64,000 nucleotides of DNA from Chamaelirium japonicum (GCA_947650365.1 OX393557.1:31704709-31768708); one strand, 5' to 3'. Positions 25,122 through 38,911 are shown, numbered from the stretch's first letter. Made by a program: numbers and translations. Notes: generated from the sequence alone by a model not told the origin.

Positions 25122-25430
25122 CTAGTAAGAAACTTGGGCAATGCCTGAATGTGCTTGATGCAAGCCATTTGGCAAAGACGACATCGCAAATTGTTTGAAG
25201 AAGTGTGAAATCTAAAATGAGTGTGATTCACTTGTTAGAGAGAGAAATAGAGAGATTAACATCAAATGACCATTAAATGCCATTGAATGAAAATTTATCA
25301 TCTTTATGTTAGGTTTTTAAATGGATTTAAAAGAGAACTGCGTTCACACACGGAAAAAGAATTATAGCTCTTTAAAAGACGTCCACAACAACACGGGAGA
25401 GAGGCTTCCATTTTAGTATAAATATATAGA
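25122..25430 (-). mobile_element. Helitron-like short element, copy 2
   Basis: On the minus strand it begins TCTATATATTTATACTAAAA and ends GGCATTGCCCAAGTTTCTTA followed by CTAG, matching Helitron rules (5' TC, 3' CTRR, no target duplication). Shared words with copy 1 include AACATCAAATGA, GTTCACACA, and CACGGGAGAGAGG. Confidence 0.45.
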
Positions 25431-27104
25431 CTATTAGATTCGTCTTCATAAAGATTATATATTCGTCGGGAGGGACTTGATCTATATTTCAAAATTAACA
25501 TGTCCTGCAACTAAAAGTCATATCCTAAAAAGCACATATGTCAAACTTCCCCCTTTTTTTTTCCTTCACAAGAGATCGGTTGGTGGATGGATTGATCATA
25601 TCTATCGGAACTGTTGGTCCGAGTGTGTGACGGAAGTGTGTTTCGTCACCCAAAAGATGGCATAGGAATTAAGGTTCTGACTATCTGGCGAAAACTTGGG
25701 ATGCGAAATTTTTCGAGTCGGATCAAAACTAAATTCACATCATAGTTAGATAATAGTTAATTATGAATTATCATGGTCTTGAAAAATTAATTCTAATGGC
25801 TACCATAATCTATGGATTATTAGAAGTGTAGGACTTATAGATGCCTAAGGTTGCAGATCTAATGAAGATGAAGTCGCGATCTTTGCTACCATCTTGATTC
25901 AATGCCTATCCCATACACATAAGCTGTAATGGTAAGATTTGTGGGAGTCTTATCCTTCTCCTAGATCCTTGTGAAGAACGCTTGATGAAGATGAATGGAT
26001 CCTCCAAGGAGAAAGGGAGGCACAATTTTGACTTGGGATTGGGGCCAAAAGGGGCGTCTAGGGTTTGTTTTATGTCGAAATCCCTAGATAGGGTTTCCTA
26101 TTATGAAGGGATAGAGATCCCTTGAATCGCTCCCCTCATAACCTCTTTATGGATATTACCATATAAGGATTTCAAGATTACAAAAACACCTTACAATCTT
26201 GCTATAATATATGGCTACCTTTAACTTCGCTCCCGTTCCACCACTTCCTCTGTAGGTGACAAAGCCTTTGTTGGAGGCGGCCTTGAAGATGAACTAGATA
26301 GGCTCCGATCCGCTGCATGCTTAACCTCTCTTATTATTTCTCTCTATGCTCATATATGAAGCATTCGGAGGAAGCCATGGATCCTGCAGGAGCTCCTCGA
26401 GCCTCACGATCTCACCCAAGAATTCCCGCCCCCGAGGCTCGACGAAAAACCGAGCTCGCAGTTGCAGATGCACAGTCTGCCTGACAAAATAGGCGTATAA
26501 GAGAGAGATAGTGAGAGGAAGGGGAGAGAGGAGTTAGAAAGAGATATGAACCAAGTAATCTGGTGAGTGATGAGAAAACCATCAGATCTTATTAGTGTTG
26601 GCGGGGGATTTTGTCTCCTATGATCGATTTGAATAAAAATTGAAGAAAAAATTAGGAGAAGAAAACCGAGGGGGCTTAATAAGGGGTAGGGATTTTGTTC
26701 GAATTGGGGGAACCAAAAAGAGATTGAAAGATTGGTGATATGAATCGTCTATTTTGGCTTTCGAGTTGATGGATGTCTCTTGAACGGTTGGTGTGGGGAT
26801 TGGCAGAGTATTGATCTGTACAGAGCTATGGTGGGTGTGGTCACCAATTGGATGACCAAGATCGTGAGAATAGTCTTGGTGCAACTTATATCAGTAAAGT
26901 GTTTGTAGCTATGGGACATTCGCCTAGGGTTCAAGGCAAATTGATATACATCTATATAGTGATCACTTATTTTAAGAGATGAGGATATTTCAATAGAGAC
27001 CATTATTTTCAATTTTTTTTCAGTCTAGAAGTTATCGAATGGCTGTGCCTGCACTCAACAGTCTGGTAGTCCCGCTCGACATCAACCGACTAAGTTCCAT
27101 CAGT
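25431..27104. other. No gene seen
   Basis: Mixed composition with no convincing domain, LTR pair or terminal repeat. The tract GAGAGAGATAGTGAGAGG near 26500 is purine-rich. Confidence 0.35.
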
Positions 27105-27745
27105 TGTCCTTTTAAGGAGATGTTTTTAAGCTGCAATCCAAACAAATGCAAAGGAAGAAATTATCCTTCACTGCAATTCAAATTTTCATTTGAATACCAC
27201 CGAACCACCTCTAGTGCTCACCGCCGCTGCCAGACCTGCACACCGCCACCAAACCGAAACACCGAATGCCGCCGCCGCTAGAACTGCTCACCGCCGCCGA
27301 ACCTTACTGAACCTAAACCTAACCCAAACCCTAAGATCTTCAGGCCATGGGATGAACCCTAGACCTAGGAACCTCGACCAAACCAACGAACCACCGCTGC
27401 CGGAGCTGCTCGCCGTTGCCGCTGCTGCCTCTGTTGCTTGCCACTACCGCCATCAGCTCTGTTGCTCGTCGCTAATGCCACCGTCACCGCCTCTGTTGCT
27501 CGCCGCTACCGTCGCCTCTGCCCCCACCACCTCCAATGTTCGTCGTCGTCGCTGATCTGCTGGCTGCTGCCCCCGCCGCCTCTGCTGCAGCCGCGGCCGC
27601 CCAAGCTGCTCGGGAGAGATGGGAGAAGAAGCGGGGGCCAGTGCTGGGTTTAACAAAAAAGACATGGATCTTAGGCTAAATAAAACTTTTAGGTGTCTTA
27701 TTCATACAGTGGATCTATTGTCAAGAAGCTCTCACACATTAACCC
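27105..27745 (+). mobile_element. GC-trinucleotide-rich dispersed repeat, copy 3
   Basis: Starts near GTCCTTTTAAGGAGATGTTT, has AATACCACCGAACCACC, a long GCC/CCG-rich middle, and ends GGATCTATTGTCAAGAAG followed by CTCTCACACATTAACCC. The open frames inside it come from the GCC-rich composition. Confidence 0.6.
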
Positions 27746-28189
27746 AATTTTTTTTCTCAAGTAATTCAATAAATAATGGATAAATGAGACAAAAGTATAC
27801 CCAATTCATACCTAAAACCTGAACCAAAACCTAAAACCGGATCGGGTATGGACCCTCTTCTATCCGAATGGGTATGGGTCGGGTATAGACCATGCTTTAC
27901 TCAAATGGGTATGGGTATGGGTAGGGCCGACCCGAACCAAACCAAATGTCAACCCTAGAAGTGGGGGGTACACGATTGATGTGGTACGTTCGTCCCACTA
28001 AATGTTTTCTCGCTAATATGATAATGTGGGATTTAAGAGATTCTCTCTCTCTCTCTCTCTCTTTCTCTTTCTCTCTCTCTCTCTCCACTGCTAGTATAAA
28101 AATATGGTATTAATGGGATTTATGCACAGTCAAGAGAGGGAGCTAATATGGTAATAATCATTTAATATGGAATACTTTCTCTACCTCTC
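27746..28189. repeat. GGGTATGG-rich segment and (CT)n tract
   Basis: 27786-27960 carries repeated GGGTATGG and ACCCGAACC words, like the hAT-type repeats elsewhere. A (CT)n tract spans 28041-28085 with small interruptions. A partial copy of the 863-bp tandem unit starts at about 28092. Confidence 0.4.
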
Positions 28190-29661
28190 TCTTGTTATGT
28201 TGTTGCTTGCTGATACTTTGTCTGTGTGTGGTCACGGGCTATGGATCTTGTGGTGCTGGACGATTTGGATGTTGCCACGTGAGCGGCCCCTCATGCGATC
28301 GTATGGTGGGGTTGTCAGTGGCCTCTGTCCAGTTGAGTATAAATTTGCACGTGGTCGTAGTAAGTCCGTTCGATCGGAGACGGTACCGAATAACGCAACT
28401 TCACGGCGAGGAATAGGGGATCGATTCTAGAACCCCTCATAAACTCAAAGCGCGGCATGAATCACTATTCCATTGATACAGATGGACGGTAGATATCGAA
28501 GCCGAGGAGGAGATTAACGTCGGTCGCTTTCTCTGGAACCCGACAACCACGGCTGGATCAATGAGTTAATTGATGTAGCCTCTGTATATAAGCAAGCACA
28601 ATCGGATGGCTGCCATCGCACGATTGGGTTGTTGGGGGTTAATATGGTTTGCACAGCCAAGAGATTTATGGGATCCTCTCTCTCTCATCCCTCTTTATGA
28701 TCTTCCTTGTTAGTATGCTAATATGGTATTAATGTAATTTATGCACAACCAAGAGAGGGAGCTAATATGGTAATAATCATTTAATATGAGATACTCTCTC
28801 TATCTTTCTCTTTGTATGTTGAACGACCATGCAAAAGATCACTTTATGGGATTTGCTCTCTTTCTCTCTCTCATCCCTCTTTATGATCTTCATTTTTTCT
28901 AAAATTATAAAATTATAAAAATATAAAAGTGAATAATTGAATCTTGATCGATGGTCGGATTTATCTATTTTTGTCTAGTTAGCTTGTTCCTTTTTATCTA
29001 GTCAGCTTTTTGTTCCATTTTTTTCTAGTCAGTTTGTCGACCACCGTGCTATGTTATATAGAGTTGTCTCTTGCCAGTACTTTCTTTGTATGTGGTCGAG
29101 GGTTGTGGACCTTGTAGTGCTGGACGATTTGGATGTTGCTACGTGAGCGGCCCCTCGTGCGTTTGTATGGCAGGGCTGTCGGTGCCCTCTGTCCAGTTGA
29201 GTATAAATTTGTACGTGGACATCGTAAGTCCATTCGATCGGAGACGATACCGAATAACGCGACTTCACGGCGAGGAATAGGGGATCAATTCCAGGACCCC
29301 GCATAAACTCGAAGCGCGGCACGGATAATCATTCCATTGGTACATATGGACGATGGATATTGAAGCCAGGGAGGAGATTAACGTCGATCACTTTCTTTGG
29401 AACCCAACAACCATGGCTAAATCGATGGGTTATTGATGTGGTCTCTGTATATAAGCAAGTACAATTGGACGTCTGTCATCGCACCATTGGGTTGTTGGGG
29501 GTTAATATGGTTTACACGGCCAAAAGATTTATGGGATCCCCCCTCTCTCTCTCAACGTTATGATCTTCCTTGTTAGTATGCAAATATGGTATTAATGTGA
29601 TTTATACACAACCAAGAGAGGGAACTAATATGGTAATAAGAATTTATTATGAGATACTCTT

Positions 29662-29701
<40 letters not shown>

Positions 29702-29916
29702 TATGTTGAACGGTCATGCAAGAGATCACTTTATGGGATTTGCTCTTTCTTTCTCTTTATCATCCCTCTTTATGATCTTCCTTTTTTCTAAAATTATAAA
29801 AATATAAAAGTGAATAATTGAATCTTGATCAACGGTCGGATTTATCTATTTGTGTCTAGTCAGTTTGTTCCTTTTTGTCTAGTCAGCTTTTTGTTCCTTT
29901 TTATCTAGTCAGCTTG
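28190..29916. repeat. 863-bp tandem duplication, two units plus a partial
   Basis: Matched points are 28254/29117 (GTGCTGGACGATTTGGATGT) and 28711/29574 (TAGTATGC, AATATGGTATTAATGT), both 863 bp apart. The two units share a GC-rich block with GTGAGCGGCCCCTC and a CT-rich block. A shorter upstream piece at 28092-28190 matches the segment at 28711 onward. There is no recognisable domain; similar short frames in the two units follow from duplication. Confidence 0.8.
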
Positions 29917-30110
29917 TTGACCGTCGTGCCATGTTATATAGATAACATGTAGCATAACCGACCAGTACTAATGCGCCACGTGTTCAAATTTTATTAAGTG
30001 AGTTGTCCATAGTTTGAGGAATTATCTAGTGCAACGAGGGCACCACTCACATATGAGCAGGTGGGGCACCGTTTCATTCAATAGGAGCCACATGTTTTTT
30101 TTTCTTCTTC

Positions 30111-30112
<2 letters not shown>

Positions 30113-30191
<79 letters not shown>

Positions 30192-30195
30192 GGTT
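30113..30195. repeat. (GA)n microsatellite followed by a G run
   Basis: GAGA from about 30113 to 30180, then about 14 G. Confidence 0.95.
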
Positions 30196-30329
30196 TACAT
30201 CGTATCTCCTCTCCCTCTCCGTTCTGCTGCCGCCCTTACTGCCAATGCTCTTTGTCGCTACATCAATTGCGACCCTAGCTTATTGGAGATTTTCAAAATG
30301 GGTTTAATATTTAACTTTTTAAATGGGGA

Positions 30330-30535
30330 TGGCTACAACAAGTTGATTGTGGCTTCTTGGTAAGCGTTGAGGCTTGCAAGGTAGGAGGTTTGAGATCAAA
30401 TCCCAGATAGAGCTATGTTAATCAAATAAAGAGAAAATGAGCTTACACCCATTGGTCAAAAGGTTGCTTGGAACACATGTTGGGTTAGTGGGCTAGATGG
30501 TTGGGCCTGGCAGTTAGACAAAGGGGTGATTACTA
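30330..30535 (+). mobile_element. tRNA-derived SINE-like element
   Basis: GGATGGCTACAACAAG, CTTCTTGGTAAGCGTTGAGG and GGAGGTTTGAGATCAAATCC fit a tRNA-like head, followed by a tRNA-unrelated body ending near GGTTGGGCCTGGCAG. Target duplications were not identified. Confidence 0.4.
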
Positions 30536-30594
30536 GTATCCACCGGACTATGAACCAATGCAACCCGTGACCAATCCAGGAGTGCCTCGGGCTC

Positions 30595-30602
30595 TATAAA
30601 TA
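30595..30602 (+). promoter_or_regulatory. TATA-box-like TATAAATA, possibly from an LTR remnant
   Basis: CTCTATAAATATAG lies in a stretch resembling a promoter or LTR U3/R junction, followed by pyrimidine-rich leader-like sequence. No paired LTR or downstream frame was found. Confidence 0.25.
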
Positions 30603-31187
30603 TAGTCCCATATCCCACTCCGAATTTACTCAGATCAAAACATCGATCACTCCGAATTTTTCTACAGAGAAATCTTTCTTCTCTTGCAGAAAAACCTCAT
30701 ATCCAGATTCATTGAAGTGAATTTCTTCACCAGTGATAGGTGTCCCACAAGACTATTGTATCCTATGAGGCGGTTCGTAAACAGACTCGTCAACTACTAT
30801 AAGGTCGTATAGCGTTTTAAAAAAGTCGTTTTTATACGCGCCTCAGCCTGTGTTGTGTGTTTTTTAGTTTCTTGATAGTTTTTTCAACGTCTTTCACCGT
30901 CGTCGATGCTCTTTGCTGTTTAGATCAGCCGTCTCCCTCATCATTTGCAGCCGTCAGATCTGCCACCACCCCCTCGTTAAATACGTGGCGAGTTAATACT
31001 GGTCGGTCATGCTGCCGGTTCAACAGTTTTTGTTTTTTCATAGAGAAAATAGGCGGCTTAAAATGGAGGAAGAGTCGTGTATGGCATTCTTTGACGATTG
31101 ACTAGGATAATAGAAACACGACAACGTGACTCGTCCGAGTTCGACTCCTCTCCACTTTTAGGACTTAGCGCGATGGTTCGCTTCTCG

Positions 31188-31213
31188 TGGGGAGCCGTCT
31201 CGACGGCTCCCCA
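31188..31213. repeat. 26-bp palindrome upstream of the reductase gene
   Basis: Twelve-base arms TGGGGAGCCGTC and GACGGCTCCCCA are perfect complements around a 2-base centre (TC), about 270 bp before the reductase ATG. It could be a protein-binding site or a hairpin. Confidence 0.7.
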
Positions 31214-31421
31214 TAACCTAACCCAACCATCTCGACCCACCTCACAACAGAGATTTCACTATGTCAAGAGGTGACCTGTCTGTCCGGTTGATTTGGCTGT
31301 GCCCCGGTTACCTCCCTACAGTAACTTGAATCTGATAGGTAGGAACACTGTAGGTTAGGTGGGACCCACTTTTACGGCGAGCCTTTAAACAAGCCGATGA
31401 ACCTCTGATGAGTTTGTCTAA

Positions 31422-32687
<1,266 letters not shown>

Positions 32688-32788
32688 AATGTTTTTTATC
32701 ACTTTCGTTTCTTAAGTGTGTTCGATGAATCTATGTATCGTATGTATCTTGCTTGCTTGCTTCTTGTTGTTGTTGTTTGAACTGGTGG

Positions 32789-32794
32789 AATAAA
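32789..32794 (+). promoter_or_regulatory. Possible polyadenylation signal AATAAA supplied by the LTR
   Basis: AATAAA lies 102 bp after the reductase stop codon, inside the LTR-like sequence GGTGGAATAAATAAG. The equivalent 3' LTR position reads GGTGGAATATATAAG, so the signal would have arisen by mutation in this LTR. That the gene uses it is inference. Confidence 0.35.
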
Positions 32795-32852
32795 TAAGAT
32801 CCTTGGTTCTCAAATCGTGGTTTTATTTCTTAGTTTAATGTTGTTTTTCCAT

Positions 32853-33530
<678 letters not shown>

Positions 33531-34270
33531 ATATTAGTTCACTATACAAAGAGTTCTCTGTTTTCTTCGTTCTATTAGTAATAGAGACTTAGAGAGTTAG
33601 AAAGAGAGGTAAAGGTGCTTTGTTTGTAAACTGAGGCACCAACAAATAGTATCAGAGCGCAGGAAGTCCCGCCCAAGTCCTACTCTTTCTTTCCCTTCTA
33701 GAAATGACCAGCACCCTAGTCCAACAAAAAGGGCCAAGGTTATCGAAAGATAACTATGGGAACTGGTCGATCCAAATGAGAGCCTTGTTTGGGTCTCAAG
33801 ATTTGTGGGAGCTTGTTACCGATGGGTTTACGGAACCCACTATGGAGGAAGAAGCTGCATACACTGTTGAAGAGAGTAGGCTCTTAAGGAGCGAAGAAAG
33901 AAAGACAAAAAGGCTTTGGTCCTACTCTATCAAGGGTTGGACGAGTCTACCTTCGAGAAGATTGCCGAAGCAACAAGTAAGCAAGCATGGGAGATCCTTG
34001 CTACCATCTTTAAAGGAGTCGATTAGGTGAAACAAGTCCGCCTCCAAACTCTACAAGGTGAGTTCGAGGCGCATCACATGTGTGACGACCAAGATCCAAT
34101 AGGCCAATAGCCAAGAGCCAAGACTCTTGAGGCGGGAATGCCAAGATGGATGAGGTGAGGTGAGGTGAGGTGTACAATGCTATGAGTTAGCCCCACATCG
34201 CCTGGAGAGAAGGAGATCCTGAGCTACTTATATAATTTCCCCTCCCAAATATAGAAGACGCGTTTTAAAA

Positions 34271-34375
34271 CCGTGCGCCACTACGGATTTCGTAAGAACT
34301 CCGTAGTTAAGCGTGCTCGGGCGAGAGCAGTACTAGGATGGGTGACCACCCTGGGAAGTTCTCGTGCGGGCACGG
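34271..34375 (+). ncRNA. 5S rRNA-derived sequence in the 5' LTR of Cassandra copy 1
   Basis: AACTCCGTAGTTAAGCGTGC (A-box region) and TAGGATGGGTGACCACC followed by CTGGGAAGTTCTCGTG (C-box region) are close to plant 5S rRNA. The first part of the gene is diverged. It probably keeps RNA polymerase III promoter elements, but it is part of the retrotransposon, not a ribosomal gene. Confidence 0.85.
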
Positions 34376-34688
34376 GCAAAGCGGACAAAATCTTGTGTGT
34401 TTGGGGCGGATGTTATAAAATGGTATCAGAGCTGGTTCTCCTCGGGATGGGGGGGGTCTAACCCTACACGAGGACGTGTAGCCCTAAGGAGGGTGGATTG
34501 TGACGACCAAGATCCAATAGGCCAATAGCCAAGAGCCAAGACTCCTAAGGCGGGAATGCCAAGATGGATGAGGTGAGGTGAGGTGAGGTGTACAATGCCA
34601 TGAGTTAGCCCCACATCGCCTGGAGAGAAGGAGATCATGAGCTACTTATATAAATTCCCCTCCCAAACATAGAAGACGTGTTTTAAAA

Positions 34689-34793
34689 CCGTGCGCCACT
34701 ACGGATTTCGTAAGAACTCCGTAGTTAAGCGTGCTCGGGCGAGAGCAGTACTAGGATGGGTGACCACCCTGGGAAGTTCTCGTGCAGGCACGG
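34689..34793 (+). ncRNA. 5S rRNA-derived sequence in the 3' LTR of Cassandra copy 1
   Basis: Same sequence as 34271-34375, shifted by 418 bp, with one visible difference (GCAGGC for GCGGGC) near its end. Confidence 0.85.
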
Positions 34794-35209
34794 GCAAAGC
34801 GGACAAAATCTTGTGTGTTTGGGGCGGATGTTACAACATGAAAGAAGGATAAGCAGTGTTTGATTATTTCTCATGGTTGCTCGTGATCGTGAATGTCTTG
34901 AAGCGACATGATGAGAAGATCGATGACATCTGTGTCATTGAAAAGGTACTCCAATCACTCTTACCTAAAGTCGAGCATGTAGTAGTAGCTATCAAAGAGT
35001 CTTAAGGACTTGGAGAAGCTGATGATCGAGGAGTTGTTGGTTTTTCTTCAAGTACATGCACAACAGACGTAGAAGAATGCTAGTTCAACTGTTTTGGAAT
35101 AAGTGCTAGAGTCAAAACTGACTCTAGATCAAGGAGTTGATGCGTTTTCTTCAAGTACATGCGTAATGGATGCAGAAGAATGCTAGTTCAACTATTTTGG
35201 AACAAGTGC

Positions 35210-38200
35210 TAGAGTTAAAACTGACTCTAAATGATTGAGGCAACCCTGGTTTTAACCGCGATCATGGTAGTGGCAGGGGTTTAGGGACTCACCAACGATA
35301 AGGACAAAGTCAACAGGAGAGTCAAAGCTCCAAAGGATGAGGACGAGGAAGAGCCACATCTAAACGAGGAAACCCCAAAAACATTCGGTGCTATAACTGC
35401 ATAAAGTTTTAGGACTATGCCTCAAATTGTTGGCACAAAGTTGACGAACAAGCCAGGATTGTAGAGGCAACAAATGATATGGGTAATGATTCTACCATTC
35501 TCACTCATGATGATTCAGGTGCACAACATGAGGCTTGGTACCTTCACTCAGATGCGAGTAATCACATGTGGGAATAAAAATATGTTTGTGGCACTCATAG
35601 GAGTTTATGGAAATATGAGCTTGGGAGATTTTTCTAAACTCCCCGTTGAAGGCAAAGGGAAGATCAAGATTTACTAGAAGGATGATAAGAAAGAAATTAT
35701 CTCTGATGTTTATTATGTGCCTAACATGAAAAGCAACATCCTCTGCCAATTGCTCAAAAAGGGGTACATAATACTTTGAGAGATGCACATGGAAGGCTCG
35801 TGTTCAAATGACCAGCATTCACATGTTCCCTTTGCATCGTAACACGTAGTTTGGGAAGTGCTTCCAAAGGCTCATGCAGAGTGATCCATGGAAGTGGAAC
35901 TTCGCTTTGGCCATCTACATTTTCGGTGGCCTAAAGTAACTATCTACAACTGGCATGGTAAATTGTTTACCGGTGATTGAGCTAACTAACCACATTTGTG
36001 AAGGATGCATACTTGACAAACAACCACGACACCCTTTTCCCAGCGACAAATCTTGGAGAGCAACGACACCGTTGCAACTTGTTAAAATAGACATGTATGG
36101 ACTGTTGGATCCCATTTCGTTTGGAGGTAGTAGATATTTTATTACTTTCATCGATGATTTCAGTAGAAATCTTTTGGTTTACTTTCTTAAAGAGAAATCT
36201 GTTGCTTTCATTACATTCAAGAATTTTAAATCTCTTATTGAAGTGGAGAGTTGCCACAAGCTTGTAACTCTCCGATTTGACTGAGGTGGTGAGTACACCT
36301 CAAATGCATTTCAAGAGTACTGCAGGGAACGAGATTGCAAAAAGGAAGAATCACACCATTCTGAATATGACGAGAACCATACTAAAGGAGAAAGGATTGC
36401 CGAAGCAGTTCTAGGTAGAATCTGTGGCATGTTCAACATACATATTCAACCGATGCCCAACAAAAAATGTCGAGAATATGACACCTCAAGAGGTGTAAAG
36501 TGGCTACAAGCCTAGTGTGTCATACCTACAGATTTTTGGGTGTGTCGCATATGGCCAAGTTTCTGAGGCCAAGAGGAAGAAGCTCGATGATCGTGGTGAG
36601 AAATGCATCTTCTTCGGATACAGCGAAGAGTCGAAGGCGTATAAGCTCTGCAACCCAGTAACAAAGAAAGTAGTTGTTAATAGAGCTCATCTTTAACGAA
36701 GGAGAAGCTTGGAGCGATGCCCTAAGTACAACCTGTGATGGAGGAACCTGAAGAGTCCTCACTGGAGGTTCCACCACCAGGTGAACCGCCATCTCCTAAA
36801 CCTGCCACACCTATAATTCAGAGGCTCTCCACATTCTGTGGGAGGTAGCGCCGGTAGATACTCCACACCTGCCTGCCATAATGAGAAGCCTCAGGGAGAT
36901 CTATGAGTAGATAGAAGACGGAGACACCAATCCATTCTGCCTATATGCAGATCATGAGCATCTCACCTTCCAAGAGGCCATGGAAGAAGATTGTTGGAGG
37001 TCGTCAATGGAGGAGGAGATCCATGCCATTGAGAAGAATAATACCTAGGAGTTGACAACATTCCTACAAAACTAAAAAGCAATCGATGTCAAGTGGGTGT
37101 ACAAGATCAAACGCACAACATATGACGAGGTTGATCGGGACGAGGTAAGACTCGTAACTAAAGGCTACAGACAGAAGTACGATATCGACTATGAAGAGGT
37201 CTGCATTGATTGCTCAACTTGACACAATGAGATTGTTGATCTCACTTGCCGCTCACCATAGTTGGAAGATACACCAACTTGATGTCAAATTAGCTTTCCT
37301 CAATGGCATTCTAGAGGAAGAAGTGTATGTGCAACAACCAAAAGGCTTCTTGGTGGAAGGAGAGGAGCGCAAAATGTATCGTCTAAAGGAAGCCTTGTAC
37401 GGATTAAAGCAGGCACCAATGGCTCGCGCGCATTGATAGTTATCTTCATCAAAATGACTTCACCAAATATCCATAGGAGCATGCCATCTGCATGAAGAGA
37501 AACCATCATGGCGAATTTCTAACCATTTGCCTCTAGGTTGATGATTTACTCTACACAGTAAATAGTGCAGAAGTGATTGTGGAGTTCAAGCGATCCATAT
37601 TCAAGGAGTTAGAGATGACAGACAATGGGCTGATGTCCTACTTCCTGGGTATTGAAGTAAAGTAGCACAATGACAGGACTTTTATATCCCAAAAGACGTA
37701 TATGAAGGAGATCTTGAAGAAATTCAAGATGGAAGGCTGCAACCCTATGAACACCCCCGTAACAATAGGCACAAAGTCAGCAAAAGGAGACGAAGTAGTC
37801 GTCGAGCCGACTCTTTACAAGAGCTTGGTTGGTAGCTTGAGGTACTTGACGATCACAAGGCCCGATATTGTCTACATAGTTGGGCTTGTGAGTCAATACA
37901 TGGGGACACCAAAGAAGTCTCATTGGCCGGCTGTAAAGAGGATCCTAGGGTATATTAAAGGCACAATCTACCTTGGTTTCTTCTATACTTATGGTGAGTA
38001 TGCGCAGTTAGTTGGTTATTCAGATAGTAATTGGGGTGGTGATCAAGATGAGAGGAAAAGCACTACTGGCTATGCCTTCTATCTTGGGTCTACAGTTTTT
38101 TCTTAGACATCCATGAAATAAGGAATTGCCGCTGTCTTCGTACGAGGCAGAGTATGTGACGGCCTCATCCACTGTTTGTGAAGTGATATGACTGAGAAAT

Positions 38201-38490
38201 CTCTTGAAAGAGTTGATCACCGAGTCATCGACAAAAAGAGCCGACAATGATATACGTGGACAACAAATCAGCTAAAGCTCGCGAAGAGCCTAGTGCATCC
38301 TAGGAAAAGCAAGCACATCAGTACTCGGTTCCACTTCCTTAGGGACCATGTAAAGCAGAAGATCGTGGAGCTGGAGTACTGCCTTACCATGGAGCAAGAT
38401 GCTGATATTTTCACGAAGCTGTTGTCAGCTGAATCTTTTAGGAGGCTAAGAGATATGCTCGGCATGAGGATGTTTTGGTTTGAGGGGGCG
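35210..38490 (+). pseudogene. Copia pol relic: zinc knuckle, protease, integrase, RT and RNase H in pieces
   Basis: In order: a damaged zinc knuckle (CYNC, YASNCW; about 35388-35433), a protease-region remnant (HSDASNHMW, about 35543-35570), an integrase core (LVKIDMYGLLDPI, FITFIDDFSRN, 35955-36284), an N-terminal RT part (WKIHQLDVKLAFLNGILEEE, ALYGLKQAP, 37191-37436), the RT active-site region where the Tyr codon of YVDD is now TAG (37534-37545), and RNase H (LVGSLRYLTITRPDI, DSNWGGDQDERKSTTGY, 37702-38106), then the usual C-terminus before the polypurine tract. Multiple stops and shifts make it non-functional. Confidence 0.85.
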
Positions 38491-38911
38491 TGTTGGAAGT
38501 GGTTAAAACAAAACCGTAAGACCCGTTGGAATTAATGTGGGGGCTGTTGTGCTTCTCAACTGGTGGAATATATAAGGATCCATTGTTCTCAAAATCGTAA
38601 GACCCGTTGGAGTTAATGTGGGGGCTGCTGTGCTTCTCAACTGGTGGAATATATAAGGATCCATTGTTCTCAAACCATAGAGTGACTTAATGGTTTTAGT
38701 ACTTAGTTTAATGCATTAAAGTTTGAGGTAAAGAGGGTCTTGTACGTTGTTTGACCATGGCATATATATATAGGGCCTATTTCCTTTGTATTTGTAATCA
38801 ACTCAAGAGAAGTAGTTCCTCCTTACTTAGAGTTCTCATTTTTCTAGTAGAGAGTTAGAAAGAGAGCTTAGAGAGGTAGAGGTGCTTAGTTTTTAAACTG
38901 AGACACCAACA
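38491..38911 (+). repeat. 3' LTR of the old Copia, with an internal 81-bp duplication
   Basis: Starts TGTTGGAAGTGG after a purine-rich tract and ends CACCAACA. The segment CGTAAGACCCGTTGGA through CATTGTTCTCAAA is repeated at 38515 and 38596 with few differences. Confidence 0.8.

Larger units (their letters stand above)
34081..34835 (+). mobile_element. Complete Cassandra TRIM retrotransposon, copy 1
   Basis: LTRs 34081-34417 and 34499-34835 are each 337 bp, start TGTGACGACC and end GATGTTATA / GATGTTACA. The target duplication is ACATG (34076-34080, 34836-34840). The primer site TGGTATCAGAGC (34421-34432) fits initiator tRNA-Met, and a purine-rich CTAAGGAGGGTGGAT precedes the second LTR. 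The interior is only 81 bp with no coding capacity. Each LTR contains 5S rRNA-like sequence, the hallmark of Cassandra. I count about nine LTR differences (97% identity). Confidence 0.95.
33704..35006 (+). pseudogene. Copia gag, frameshifted and split by a Cassandra element
   Basis: Begins MTSTLVQQKGPRLSKDNYGN with WSIQMRALFGSQDLWELV, the Copia gag (UBN2-type) N-terminus. A frameshift near 33890 moves the homologous reading ([20 protein letters not shown], then [14 protein letters not shown]) to another frame. The Cassandra at 34081-34835 interrupts it; after it, IDDICVIEKVLQSLLPKVEH continues the gag. No functional protein is possible. Confidence 0.8.

Noticed and set aside
27190-27653. Ala/Pro/His-rich ORFs as genes
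   Set aside because: They fall in the GCC-rich core of a dispersed repeat present three times in the window, and several frames are open at once.
28192-29280. Similar 74- and 69-codon ORFs at 28192 and 29071 as a conserved small protein
   Set aside because: The similarity follows from the 863-bp tandem duplication; the start regions differ and no domain is recognisable.
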